The translations under genes were made by a program, and so were the position numbers. A stretch of DNA of 64,000 bases from positions 1,426,001 to 1,490,000 of the forward strand of contig NZ_CP023692.1 of assembly GCF_008704935.1 (NCBI RefSeq). The letters are read 5' to 3'. The stretch is from Streptomyces vinaceus (GTDB taxonomy: Bacteria > Actinomycetota > Actinomycetes > Streptomycetales > Streptomycetaceae). Position 1 is the first letter of the stretch. The number at the start of each line of letters is the position of its first letter. Positions 49,732 through 57,181 of this stretch are shown here, in pieces. Below the pieces are notes generated by a model, which was not told the origin of the DNA, did not search any database, and was given only the letters and a program-made list of their open reading frames with translations.

Positions 49732-50570
49732 GGCTGAACGAGTCCTCCGTAGGCGTCGGGGCGGCGGTCGCGGTAGAAGGCCCACTGGTCGCGGACCTGC
49801 TTGATCAGGTCGAAGTCGAGGTCCCGGACGAGGAGTTCCTCGTCCTTTCCGCTGGCGACCTCCCCGACGAACTGGCCGCGGGGGTCGACGAAGTAGCTGG
49901 TGCCGTAGAAGTCGTTGTCGCCGTACTCCTCCTGGCCGACGCGGTTGATCGCGGCGATGAAGTACTCGTTGGCGACGGCCGCGGCGGGCTGTTCCAGCTG
50001 CCAGAGGTAGGAGGACAGGCTGCGGGAGGTGGCGGACGGGTTGAAGACGAGCTGGGCTCCGGCCAGGCCCAGGGCGCGCCAGCCCTCGGGGAAGTGGCGG
50101 TCGTAGCAGATGTAGACGCCGACCCGGCCCACGGCGGTGTCGAAGACGGGCCAGCCGAGGTTGCCCGGGCGGAAGTAGTACTTCTCCCAGAAGCCCTTGA
50201 CCTGGGGGATGTGGTGTTTGCGGTACTTGCCGAGATAGCTGCCGTCGGCGTCGATGACGGCGGCGGTGTTGTAGTAGAAACCCTCGGATTCGAGCTCGAA
50301 GACCGGAACGACGACGACCATGCCGGTCTCCCGGGCGAGGGCCTGCATCCGCTGGACGGTGGGGCCGTCGGGGACGGGCTCGGCCCAGCGGTAGTGCTCG
50401 GGTTCCTGGACCTGGCAGAAGTAGGGGGCGTTGAACACCTCTTGGAAGCCGATGATCTGCGCGCCGTCGGCGGCCGCCCGCCGGGCGTGCTCCTCGTGCT
50501 TGGCGATCATCGACTCGGTGTCTCCGGTCCAGGTGGCCTGGACGAGTGCGGCGCGGACGACTTGGGCCAT
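49728..50570 (-). CDS. Nitrilase-superfamily amidohydrolase, probable beta-ureidopropionase
   Basis: A 280-residue C-N hydrolase that would split N-carbamoyl-beta-alanine to beta-alanine, CO2 and ammonia. The catalytic triad is visible: Glu in GFQEVFN, Lys in YRKHHIP and Cys in YICYDRHFPEGW. Sequence such as YFRPGNLGWPVFDT and GDNDFYGTSYFVDPRGQF is close to beta-ureidopropionase rather than nitrilase proper. ATG 50570 with GAGGAG 6-7 nt upstream. First gene of the pyrimidine operon, behind the CTACG array. Confidence 0.93.
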   Translation of the reverse strand: MAQVVRAALVQATWTGDTESMIAKHEEHARRAAADGAQIIGFQEVFNAPYFCQVQEPEHYRWAEPVPDGPTVQRMQALARETGMVVVVPVFELESEGFYYNTAAVIDADGSYLGKYRKHHIPQVKGFWEKYYFRPGNLGWPVFDTAVGRVGVYICYDRHFPEGWRALGLAGAQLVFNPSATSRSLSSYLWQLEQPAAAVANEYFIAAINRVGQEEYGDNDFYGTSYFVDPRGQFVGEVASGKDEELLVRDLDFDLIKQVRDQWAFYRDRRPDAYGGLVQP

Positions 50571-50600
50571 GAGCTGCTCCTCGCGACGGGAACGCCGAGT

Positions 50601-50640
50601 TCTACGCACGTAGACGGTGTGCGTAGGGAGTAGAACGTAG
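50601..50640. promoter_or_regulatory. Array of CTACG/CGTAG half-sites upstream of the pyrimidine operon
   Basis: TCTACGCACGTAGA at 50601-50614 has 6-bp inverted arms; CTACGCAC (50602-50609) and GTGCGTAG (50619-50626) form a second, perfect 8-bp pair with a 9-nt spacer; GTAG and CGTAG recur at 50630-50640. At least five half-sites lie 31-70 nt upstream of ATG 50570, over the expected promoter. Points to one regulator with several bound dimers. No regulator gene is adjacent. Confidence 0.6.
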
Positions 50641-50721
50641 GCCTCGTCACACCGTGGGGCAAGACCGCCGTGCGCGGTTGGGTGAGTCGATCAAGTTATG
50701 ACAGCGGATGGTCGGATCCGC

Positions 50722-52458
50722 TCATTGGACGGGCGGCTTCGCAACCCGCAGGGCGTGTACGAGGTCACGGTGGTGCGCGGCGGAGAGGGCCTCGGCGGCC
50801 CTGAGCAGCCGGGGGGTGAACCACTGCGGATCGCGCCGGGCCAGGCGGACCGCCTCCTCGGCGGTGCGGACCTTGACGAAGGCGCCGAGCAGGGCGTCGG
50901 CCTCGCGGGACCGGCCGGTCCCGGCCAGGGCCAGGGCGGCCTCGGCGAGCTCGGCGGCGGGGCGGGCGGCGCCCTGGCGCAGCAGGGCTTCGCAGTCGGC
51001 GCGGCGGCCGGCTTCGCCGAGGGCGGCGGCGGCCGCGGCGAGCCGTTCGGGCGGGAGGGAGGCAGCCTCCCAGAGCAGCGTGGCCCAGTCGGCCGCGAGC
51101 CCGGACCGGACCAGCTCGTCGGCGAGGGCGGGCAGCCGGTCGGCGGGCCATGCGGCGGCCTCGCAGAGCAGGACGTGGGCCTCCCCGCCCCGGCCCTGGG
51201 CCCGTAACACCAGCAACTCCCCGACGACCGCGGCGATCCCGGCGGGGGCCGGGGCGGCCGGGGCCGGATCTGGGGCCTGGGGTGGGGCGGCCTGCGGGTC
51301 CCGGCCCGGGGTGGTGGGCCGGCTCTGCGGCTCAGGGGGCGCGGGGTGGGCCGGCCCGGGCGGGGTGAAGCGGGGGCGGCCGATGGCTGCGGGGCGGGAC
51401 CGGCCGGCGGCGGGGGACCCGGTCCCGGGGTCGGCCGCAGGGTGGAGGGCGCCCTCGGGCCCGGGGTCGGGGGCGCGCTCGGGCCCGGAGTGGGGGGCGC
51501 GCTCGGGCCCGGGGTCGGGGGCGCGCTCGGGCCCGGAGTGGGCGAAGCGGGCGCCCCGCGGGGCGGCGGCGGGCTCCTGCGCGTGGCCGGGCGGCGGGGT
51601 GAAGGCCGCCGGGGCCGCAGCCGCGGCGCCCGCGAACCGGGCCCCGCCGCCGTGCCTCGCCCCGCGCAGCCACCGGCCCTCGGCCCGTCCGACGGGAGGC
51701 TCGCTCCCGTCCTCCCCCGGCTCCCGTCGGGGCGGCACCCCGGACACGGCCCCGCCCTCCTCCACCCCGGCCCAGGCACCGGGCGCTTCCGTCCCCGTGG
51801 CGGGCCGTCCCGCCTCGGGGGCGTGCCCGGCCGTCGTGGGCGGCGGCCCGGCCTCGGCGGCCCAGGGGTCCGCGGGCCACGGGTCGGCGGACCAGCCCGG
51901 CTCGGGCGGGGTGGTCTCCCGGCGGGCCGGCCGCGGGTGCACCGGGGTGCCGGTCGGGGCTTCCAGCTCCCTGAGCCGGGAGGCGAGGTCTTCGTGGCGG
52001 GAGGCGGCCCTGGCGGCGTCGTCGCGGATCCAGGCCAGTTCGCGGGTCAGGGCCTGCGCCTGCGCCGGGTCCGCGGTCGCGCCCAGGCGGGCCGTCAGGG
52101 TGCCGGTCGCCGCCTCCGATACGGCCCGCTGCTCGGCGGCCGCCGCCAGCAGGGTCCGGAGGTCCTCCGCGCCGCCGGGCAGCCGGTCCCACACCGTGAC
52201 GGCCGCGGCCCGCAGCCGGGCCGCGTACTCCCGCTCCCGCGCCGCGAGTTCCGCGCCGCGCGCCCCCGCGAGGTCCCCGAGCAGCGATTCCAGCACGTCC
52301 CAGGGCGGCATCGCGGCCCCCTCCAGACAGGCCCGCAGGCCCTGCGGATCCCGGCGCAGAAACTCCCCGTACCAGCCCGTCCCCGGATCGAGTCTCTGCG
52401 TCAACCCCCGCAAATAGCCCGAGAGTTGACCGATCGCCAGCGAAGTCGCGGTCTCCAT
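50722..52458 (-). CDS. Low-complexity Ala/Pro-rich protein with structured ends (UL36-like in annotation)
   Basis: A 578-residue protein of no known function. The N-terminal about 170 residues (SLAIGQLSGYLRGLTQRLDP, GWYGEFLRRDPQGLRAC, then helices) and the C-terminal about 170 (VVGELLVLRAQGRGGEAHVLL, pairs of helices resembling TPR/PPR turns such as LAEAALALAGTGRSREADALLGAF) look folded. Between them are about 220 residues of Pro/Ala/Gly with an octapeptide repeat. I used ATG 52458; GTG 52476 is in frame. Such proteins are common in Streptomyces. It may be a scaffold (inference). Confidence 0.8.
   Translation of the reverse strand: METATSLAIGQLSGYLRGLTQRLDPGTGWYGEFLRRDPQGLRACLEGAAMPPWDVLESLLGDLAGARGAELAAREREYAARLRAAAVTVWDRLPGGAEDLRTLLAAAAEQRAVSEAATGTLTARLGATADPAQAQALTRELAWIRDDAARAASRHEDLASRLRELEAPTGTPVHPRPARRETTPPEPGWSADPWPADPWAAEAGPPPTTAGHAPEAGRPATGTEAPGAWAGVEEGGAVSGVPPRREPGEDGSEPPVGRAEGRWLRGARHGGGARFAGAAAAAPAAFTPPPGHAQEPAAAPRGARFAHSGPERAPDPGPERAPHSGPERAPDPGPEGALHPAADPGTGSPAAGRSRPAAIGRPRFTPPGPAHPAPPEPQSRPTTPGRDPQAAPPQAPDPAPAAPAPAGIAAVVGELLVLRAQGRGGEAHVLLCEAAAWPADRLPALADELVRSGLAADWATLLWEAASLPPERLAAAAAALGEAGRRADCEALLRQGAARPAAELAEAALALAGTGRSREADALLGAFVKVRTAEEAVRLARRDPQWFTPRLLRAAEALSAAHHRDLVHALRVAKPPVQ
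51446..51545. repeat. 24-bp tandem repeat, about four copies, inside the low-complexity gene
   Basis: The unit contains CGCTCGGGCCCGG followed by AGTGGGGGG or GGTCGGGGG; it encodes the octapeptide P-E-R-A-P-(D/H)-(P/S)-G. Alternating forms (DPG, HSG) suggest expansion by 48-bp steps. Likely variable in copy number between strains. Confidence 0.7.
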
Positions 52459-52503
52459 GGCCGCATTGGATCCCACCCGTGTTACGGGCGGGCTACGGGA
52501 ATC

Positions 52504-52884
52504 TCAAAGCTTGACGGCGATCGCGGTGTGCGGACGCTTCCCGCGCCGGGCCAGCGCGGCCGGTACGTCGACCATCCAGAACTGCCACGTGTACTTCCGC
52601 GACATCAGCTTCCGCACCCGCGTCAGCCCCGCCTCGTCCAGCAGCCGCGCCTCCCCCTCCAGCACGGCCGCCCCTTCGGCGACCCGCCCGCGCACGTCGC
52701 AGGGGCTGACCGCGACCCGCCCGTTGTTGCGGATCCGCTTCACCTTCCAGGAGTCGCTGCGCGTCCACACGTACAGCTCACCCCCGTCGGCCACCGCCCA
52801 CACCGGCGTCGCGACGGGCGTGCCGTCCTTGCGGAACGTGGTGAGGCTGACGTACTTGCCCTGGTTCAACTCGTCGAGCGTCAT
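52504..52884 (-). CDS. PPOX-class F420-dependent oxidoreductase (FDOR-like)
   Basis: A 126-residue split-barrel flavin/deazaflavin enzyme. LNQGKYVSLTTFRKDGTPVATPVW, GELYVWTRSDSWKVKRIRNNGRVAVSPCDVRG and a C-terminal beta strand are those of the Rv2061/TIGR03666 group of F420-binding proteins. It probably reduces a small molecule with F420H2; the substrate is unknown. Upstream on the same strand lies the possible short gene at 52894. Confidence 0.88.
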   Translation of the reverse strand: MTLDELNQGKYVSLTTFRKDGTPVATPVWAVADGGELYVWTRSDSWKVKRIRNNGRVAVSPCDVRGRVAEGAAVLEGEARLLDEAGLTRVRKLMSRKYTWQFWMVDVPAALARRGKRPHTAIAVKL

Positions 52885-52893
52885 GCCCGGAGC

Positions 52894-53049
52894 CTACGAC
52901 GGCGCCCGGGGCGCGGAGGGCCGCGCACCCGGATCCCTGGCGGAGGCCCGGCCTTCCGGCGTCACGCAGACCGCGAGCAGCAGACCTGCGGCCAGCAGGG
53001 CGCCGAGGAGCGCGAAAGCGAGTCGTTGGGAAGCGTTCGAGGAGGGCAC
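52894..53049 (-). CDS. Possible 51-residue membrane peptide
   Basis: Reading from GTG 53049 gives a peptide with one clear hydrophobic helix (LAFALLGALLAAGLLLAVCV) followed by an Arg/Ala/Pro-rich tail, ending 10 bp before the F420 enzyme start. GAAGG is present but only 1 nt from the GTG, and no other start exists in frame. The stretch may instead be non-coding; codon bias is moderate. No family. Confidence 0.35.
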   Translation of the reverse strand: MPSSNASQRLAFALLGALLAAGLLLAVCVTPEGRASARDPGARPSAPRAPS

Positions 53050-53175
53050 GCCTTCACGACTGCCCCGCTCCGGCGCGCCCGCACCGCCGATTGGGCCGTT
53101 CGGCCCGTCGGCCCCGCCCGAAAGAAACCGCAGGTCCGCGGCCCGGGCGGGGGTTCACGCGGAGCCGGCGCAGGC

Positions 53176-53427
53176 TCAGGCCACCGCGAACGCGCAGCGG
53201 CGCAGCACATCGTCCAGGGACAGCCCGAGCGCTTCGGCGAGGGCGGCCACGGTGAAGAAGGCGGGGGTCGGCGCGCGGCCGGTCTCGATCTTGCGCAGGG
53301 TTTCGGCGGACAGCCCGGCGCTCGCCGCGACCTCGACCATGCTGCGGCCGCCGCGGGCCTCGCGCAGCAGCGCGCCGAGGCGCTCGCCGCGCTCGCGCTC
53401 TTCGGGGGTGAGAGGGGTACGGACCAT
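53176..53427 (-). CDS. XRE-family helix-turn-helix regulator
   Basis: An 83-residue Cro/CI-type DNA-binding protein, essentially one HTH_3 domain: ERLGALLREARGG, VEVAASAGLSAETLRKIETG (recognition helix) and a C-terminal LAEALGLSLDDVLRRC. Divergent from the methionine aminopeptidase gene 64 bp away, and the gap holds a symmetric AT-rich operator. TAGGAT ends 6 nt before ATG 53427, so the mRNA is likely leaderless. I infer an autoregulator that also controls the peptidase gene. Confidence 0.92.
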   Translation of the reverse strand: MVRTPLTPEERERGERLGALLREARGGRSMVEVAASAGLSAETLRKIETGRAPTPAFFTVAALAEALGLSLDDVLRRCAFAVA

Positions 53428-53449
53428 GCCCGCATCCTACCCCCTCCCC

Positions 53450-53489
53450 CAATAACTATCCCGTTAAAGTTATACCGGTATAGTTATTG
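53450..53489. promoter_or_regulatory. AT-rich symmetric operator between XRE and MetAP genes
   Basis: CAATAACTAT (53450-53459) and ATAGTTATTG (53480-53489) are perfect 10-bp inverted arms. Between them is a third AGTTAT (53468-53473) and the 12-bp palindrome TATACCGGTATA (53471-53482). TATAGT at 53479-53484 is a consensus -10 ending 7 nt before the MetAP ATG. Very low GC compared with the whole window. Confidence 0.7.
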
Positions 53490-53491
53490 GC

Positions 53492-54259
53492 ATGGTGGAA
53501 CTGAAGACAGAAGAGTCGATCAACGAGATGCGCGCCCCGGGCCGGGTCGTCGCCCTGGCCCTGGCCGCCGTACGGCAGGCCGCGCACGTCGGGGTTTCCC
53601 TCCAGGAGCTGGACGCCGTGGCCCGCGAGGTCCTGGCCGGGGCCGGCGCGAGCTCGCCGTTCCTCGGCTACCGGCCGCACTTCGCGCCGGTGCCCTTCCC
53701 CGGGGTCATCTGCGCCTCCGTCAACGACGCGATCGTGCACGGCATCCCCGACGGCTACCGGCTCCGCGACGGGGACCTGGTCAGCATCGACTGCGGGGCG
53801 AAGCTGGGCGGCTGGGTCGGGGACGCGGCGGTCAGCTTCACCGTGGGCCGCCCCCGCCCCGCCGACGTGAGGCTGATCGAGACCGCCGAGGCGGCCCTCG
53901 CGGCCGGCATCGCCGCCGCGCGCCCCGGCAACCGCATCGGCGACATCGCGCACGCCATCGGCACGGTCTGCCGCTCCGCCGGGTACGGGATCATGGAGGA
54001 CTACGGCGGCCACGGCGTGGGCCGCACCATGCACGAGGACCCGGGCGTGCCCAACGAGGGCCGGCCGGGGCGCGGTATGCAGCTGCGCCCCGGCATGGTC
54101 CTCGCGATCGAGCCGATGCTGATCGCGGGCGGCACCGACCACTACCGGTGCGACGGGGACGGCTGGACCCTGCGCACCGTCGACGGTACCCGCGCCGCCC
54201 ACACGGAACACACGATCGCGATCACCGCCACCGGCCCGAGGATCCTCACCGCCCTCTGA
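53492..54259 (+). CDS. map: Type I methionine aminopeptidase (short form)
   Basis: A 255-residue metalloprotease removing N-terminal Met from nascent proteins. All five metal ligands and the catalytic His are present: VNDAIVHGIP (His), SIDCGAKLGGWVGDAAVSF (two Asp), YGGHGVGRTMHEDP (His), AIEPM (Glu) and TEHTIAI (Glu). No N-terminal zinc-finger or SH3-binding extension. TATAGT sits 8 nt upstream of ATG 53492, which points to a leaderless transcript. Streptomycetes also carry a housekeeping map in the ribosomal-protein region (known), so this is probably a second, regulated copy. Convergent with the glycosyltransferase gene. Confidence 0.94.
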   Translation: MVELKTEESINEMRAPGRVVALALAAVRQAAHVGVSLQELDAVAREVLAGAGASSPFLGYRPHFAPVPFPGVICASVNDAIVHGIPDGYRLRDGDLVSIDCGAKLGGWVGDAAVSFTVGRPRPADVRLIETAEAALAAGIAAARPGNRIGDIAHAIGTVCRSAGYGIMEDYGGHGVGRTMHEDPGVPNEGRPGRGMQLRPGMVLAIEPMLIAGGTDHYRCDGDGWTLRTVDGTRAAHTEHTIAITATGPRILTAL

Positions 54260-54294
54260 GTCTCGCGCCAGTGGCCTTCGCGGGTGTCGCGGGG

Positions 54295-55182
54295 TCAGAT
54301 CACCGGTGGGCGGCCCAGCCGGGTCATGCGCCATACCGTCTGCCACCGCATGGGGCGGCGCGGCGGACACGGCACGCGTACGCCCTCGAAGAACCCGGCC
54401 CACCAGGCCTTCAGCCCGGCCGGCGAGGGGCGCCGGACGAGGGTGTACGCCGCCCACGAGGCGAGGTACACGGGGACCAGGGCGGCGGGCAGGTGCCGCT
54501 TGGCCAGCCAGACCCGGTTGCGGGCCGTCATCCGGTAATAGACCGCGTGCCGGGCCGGGGACGTCTTCGGGTGCCGGAGCACCAGCTGCGGTTCGTAGAG
54601 GATGTCCCAGCCTCGGTCGACGGCCCGCCAGGCCAGGTCGGTCTCCTCGTGCGTGAAGAAGAAGGCGTCCGGCCAGCCGCCGGTCTCCTCCAGCATCGGC
54701 ATCGACAGGGCGTGGCCGCCGCCCAGGAACGTCGTCACCAGGCCCCGCCGCATCGGATCACCCGCCCGCAGACGCGGCACGTGCCGCCGCTGGGTTCCTC
54801 CGGTCTCGTCCGCGATGCGGAAGGAGACGATGCCCAGCCGGCTCTCCGCCGCGTACAGGTCGGCGATCCGCCGGAAGACGTCCGCCTCGATCAGCAGGCC
54901 GTCGTCGTCCAGGTCGACCAGGACGTCGACGTCCCCGAAGTCCCTCAGGCACTGCCAGGCGACGTTCCGGCCGCCGGCCACCCCGAGGTTCTCCTCCAGC
55001 TCCACCACGGTCACGCCCTGCGGCAGACCCGGCAGCGCCGTTCCGTTGCCGACCACCACAACCCGTACCGCCGGCTCGTCCTGCTCGGCCACCGAGGCGA
55101 GCAGGGCCAGCAGTTCGGGCATCCGGTCGCCCATCGTCAGCACGGCGACACCCACGCGCGGCCGGTTCAAGACCACCACCAC
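54295..55182 (-). CDS. Family 2 glycosyltransferase
   Basis: A 295-residue GT-A-fold glycosyltransferase that moves a sugar from a nucleotide sugar to an unknown acceptor. Motifs: VGVAVLTMGDRMPELLALL (start of the fold), VVVVGNG, ENLGVAGGRNVAW, VDLDDDGLL (metal-binding DxD) and FFFTHEETDLAWRAVDRGW (the catalytic ED region). A C-terminal amphipathic or membrane-contacting helix (LVPVYLASWAAYTLV) is likely. Typical of cell-surface polysaccharide or glycolipid synthesis. No other glycan genes nearby. Confidence 0.9.
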   Translation of the reverse strand: MVVVLNRPRVGVAVLTMGDRMPELLALLASVAEQDEPAVRVVVVGNGTALPGLPQGVTVVELEENLGVAGGRNVAWQCLRDFGDVDVLVDLDDDGLLIEADVFRRIADLYAAESRLGIVSFRIADETGGTQRRHVPRLRAGDPMRRGLVTTFLGGGHALSMPMLEETGGWPDAFFFTHEETDLAWRAVDRGWDILYEPQLVLRHPKTSPARHAVYYRMTARNRVWLAKRHLPAALVPVYLASWAAYTLVRRPSPAGLKAWWAGFFEGVRVPCPPRRPMRWQTVWRMTRLGRPPVI

Positions 55183-55255
55183 TTCCGTCCGGGGCCAGGT
55201 GAACGGCGAGCGTACCCCGCCGGACCCGGCCCCGGACCGTACGAACGGGCGGGCC

Positions 55256-57061
55256 CTACGGCTTGCCGGACGGGTGGACCACCATCGCCGAGCCTCCGCC
55301 GCGGCGGGTCGTCTCGGCGGCGGCCAGCCAGCGGCCGTCCGGGAGGCGCTGGACCCCGGTCGCCGCGCCGATCTCCGGGTTCTGCCTGAAGCCCTGGCCC
55401 AGTGCCTCCAGTCGGCCGCGCAGCGGGCTGTTCCACAGCCCCGGCTCCAGCTCGGTGGTGGTCTGGTTGCGCTGGCTGGCCCGCGGCGCCGCGATGGCGT
55501 CGACCAGCGGCAGCCCCCGGTCCAGGTGCCCGATCAGGGTCTGCAGGACGGTGGTGATGATGGTGGCTCCGCCCGGGGAGCCCACCGCGAGCACCGGGCG
55601 CCCGTGGTCCAGCACGATGGTCGGGGACATGGACGAGCGCGGCCGCTTGCCCGGTCCGGGCAGGTTCGGGTCCGGGACCCCGGGGGCCGCCGGGGCGAAG
55701 GAGAAGTCGGTCAGCTCGTTGTTGAGCAGGAACCCGCGGCCCGGGACGGTGATCGCGCTGCCGCCGGTGGACTCGATGGTCAGGGTGTACGAGACGACGT
55801 TGCCCCAGCGGTCGGCGACCGTCAGGTGCGTGGTGTTCTCCCCCTCGTACGTGGTCGGGGCGGCCTGCCCCGAACCGCCGCAGGCCGCCGGGTGGCGCGG
55901 GTCGCCGGGGGCCAGCGGGCTGGTCAGCGTACGGTCCGGGGAGATCAGGCAGCCGCGCGAGTCGGCGAAGCGCTGCGAGAGCAGCTCCCGCGTGGGCACG
56001 TTCTCGGCGGCCGGGTCGCCGACCCAGCGGCCGCGGTCGGCGAAGGAGATCCGCGAGGCCTCGATGAACCGGTGCAGGTACTGGGTCTCGGACAGCTTCG
56101 ACAGGTCGGTGCGCTCCAGGATGTTGAGCGCCTCGCCCACGGTGGTGCCGCCCGAGGAGGACGGCGCCATGCTGTACACGTCAAGACCCCGGTACCCCAC
56201 CTCGGTCGGGGCCTGCCGCTTGGTCCCGTACGCGCGCAGGTCGCCGGTGGTCAGATCGCCGGAGCGGACGACCCGGGTGGCGGCCGGGTCCACGGGGGGC
56301 TTGCGGACGGCCCGGACGATGTCCTCGCCGATCGGGCCCCGGTAGAGCGCGCCGGTGCCCTTGCGGCCCAGCTCGGCGTAGGTGGCCGCCAGGTCGGGGT
56401 TCTTGAAGGTGGATCCGACCACCGGCAGGGCTCCGCCCGGCAGGAACAGCTTCGCGGTGTCCGGGAAGTCCTTGAACCGGTCCTGGTTGAGCTCGGTCTG
56501 GGCCCGGAAGGTCGGGTCGACGGTGAACCCGTCGCGCGCCAGCTTCTCGGCGGGCTTCAGCATCTGGCCGAGCGAGCGGGTGCCCCAGGCGTCCAGGGCG
56601 GTCTTCCAGGTGGCCGGGGTACCGGGGACGCCGACGCTGCGGCCGCTGGTCTGGCCCTGCTCGAAGGGGATGGGGACGCCGTTCTCCTGGAACAGGGTCT
56701 CCGTTGCCGTGGCGGGCGCGGTCTCGCGGCCGTCGATGGTCTGCACCCGGCGGGACTTGGCGTCGTAGTAGACGAAGTAGCCGCCTCCGCCGATGCCGGC
56801 CGAATACGGCTCGGTCACCCCGAGCGCGGCGGCCGTGGCGACGGCCGCGTCCACGGCGTTGCCGCCGGAGCGCAGGACCGCGATGCCGGCGGCCGAGGCG
56901 TCGGCGTCGACGCTGGCGACGGCACCGCCGTAACCGGCGGCGACGGGGACCTTCGCGGGAGCGGCGCCCGCGGGTTCGGGCGGCGGGGCCGCCGCGCCGG
57001 TGGACACCAGCGCTCCGGCGAGGGCGACGAGCGCTAGCTGACGTGTGGCGGTACGACGCAT
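55256..57061 (-). CDS. ggt: Gamma-glutamyltransferase, secreted
   Basis: A 601-residue N-terminal nucleophile hydrolase that breaks or transfers the gamma-glutamyl group of glutathione and related thiols and peptides outside the membrane. A signal peptide (RRTATRQLALVALAGALVSTGAAA, then Pro/Ala) precedes SAGIAVLRSGGNAVDAAVATAA and GIGGGGYFVYYDAKS. The self-processing site is YEGENTTHLTVADRWGN; the Thr starting THLTV becomes the nucleophile of the small subunit. The substrate loop PRSSMSPTIVLDHG and the oxyanion Gly-Gly in GSPGGATIITTV are intact. Streptomycetes use mycothiol instead of glutathione, so peptides may be the real substrate. ATG 57061 with GGAGG 5 nt upstream. Confidence 0.94.
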   Translation of the reverse strand: MRRTATRQLALVALAGALVSTGAAAPPPEPAGAAPAKVPVAAGYGGAVASVDADASAAGIAVLRSGGNAVDAAVATAAALGVTEPYSAGIGGGGYFVYYDAKSRRVQTIDGRETAPATATETLFQENGVPIPFEQGQTSGRSVGVPGTPATWKTALDAWGTRSLGQMLKPAEKLARDGFTVDPTFRAQTELNQDRFKDFPDTAKLFLPGGALPVVGSTFKNPDLAATYAELGRKGTGALYRGPIGEDIVRAVRKPPVDPAATRVVRSGDLTTGDLRAYGTKRQAPTEVGYRGLDVYSMAPSSSGGTTVGEALNILERTDLSKLSETQYLHRFIEASRISFADRGRWVGDPAAENVPTRELLSQRFADSRGCLISPDRTLTSPLAPGDPRHPAACGGSGQAAPTTYEGENTTHLTVADRWGNVVSYTLTIESTGGSAITVPGRGFLLNNELTDFSFAPAAPGVPDPNLPGPGKRPRSSMSPTIVLDHGRPVLAVGSPGGATIITTVLQTLIGHLDRGLPLVDAIAAPRASQRNQTTTELEPGLWNSPLRGRLEALGQGFRQNPEIGAATGVQRLPDGRWLAAAETTRRGGGSAMVVHPSGKP

Positions 57062-57121
57062 CCGAACCTCCAGTCGACGGCCCGTCACACCCCACCGGAC
57101 GGGCCTGAACCCTGACTCGGC

Positions 57122-57151
57122 ACTGTAACTTCACCGCACCCCCCGCGTCAG
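57122..57151 (-). promoter_or_regulatory. Candidate ggt promoter
   Basis: On the minus strand, CTGACG (57151-57146) and TACAGT (57127-57122) are spaced 18 nt. Gives a leader of about 55 nt. The opposite-strand hexamer lies at the -35 distance (17 nt) of the divergent promoter at 57169. Confidence 0.4.
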
Positions 57152-57168
57152 GAAGACAGGGTGCGGGC

Positions 57169-57174
57169 TAGCAT
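57169..57174 (+). promoter_or_regulatory. -10 box of a leaderless gene
   Basis: TAGCAT ends 7 nt before ATG 57182, with no ribosome site present. Consistent with a leaderless mRNA. Confidence 0.45.
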
Positions 57175-57181
57175 CCGGCGC

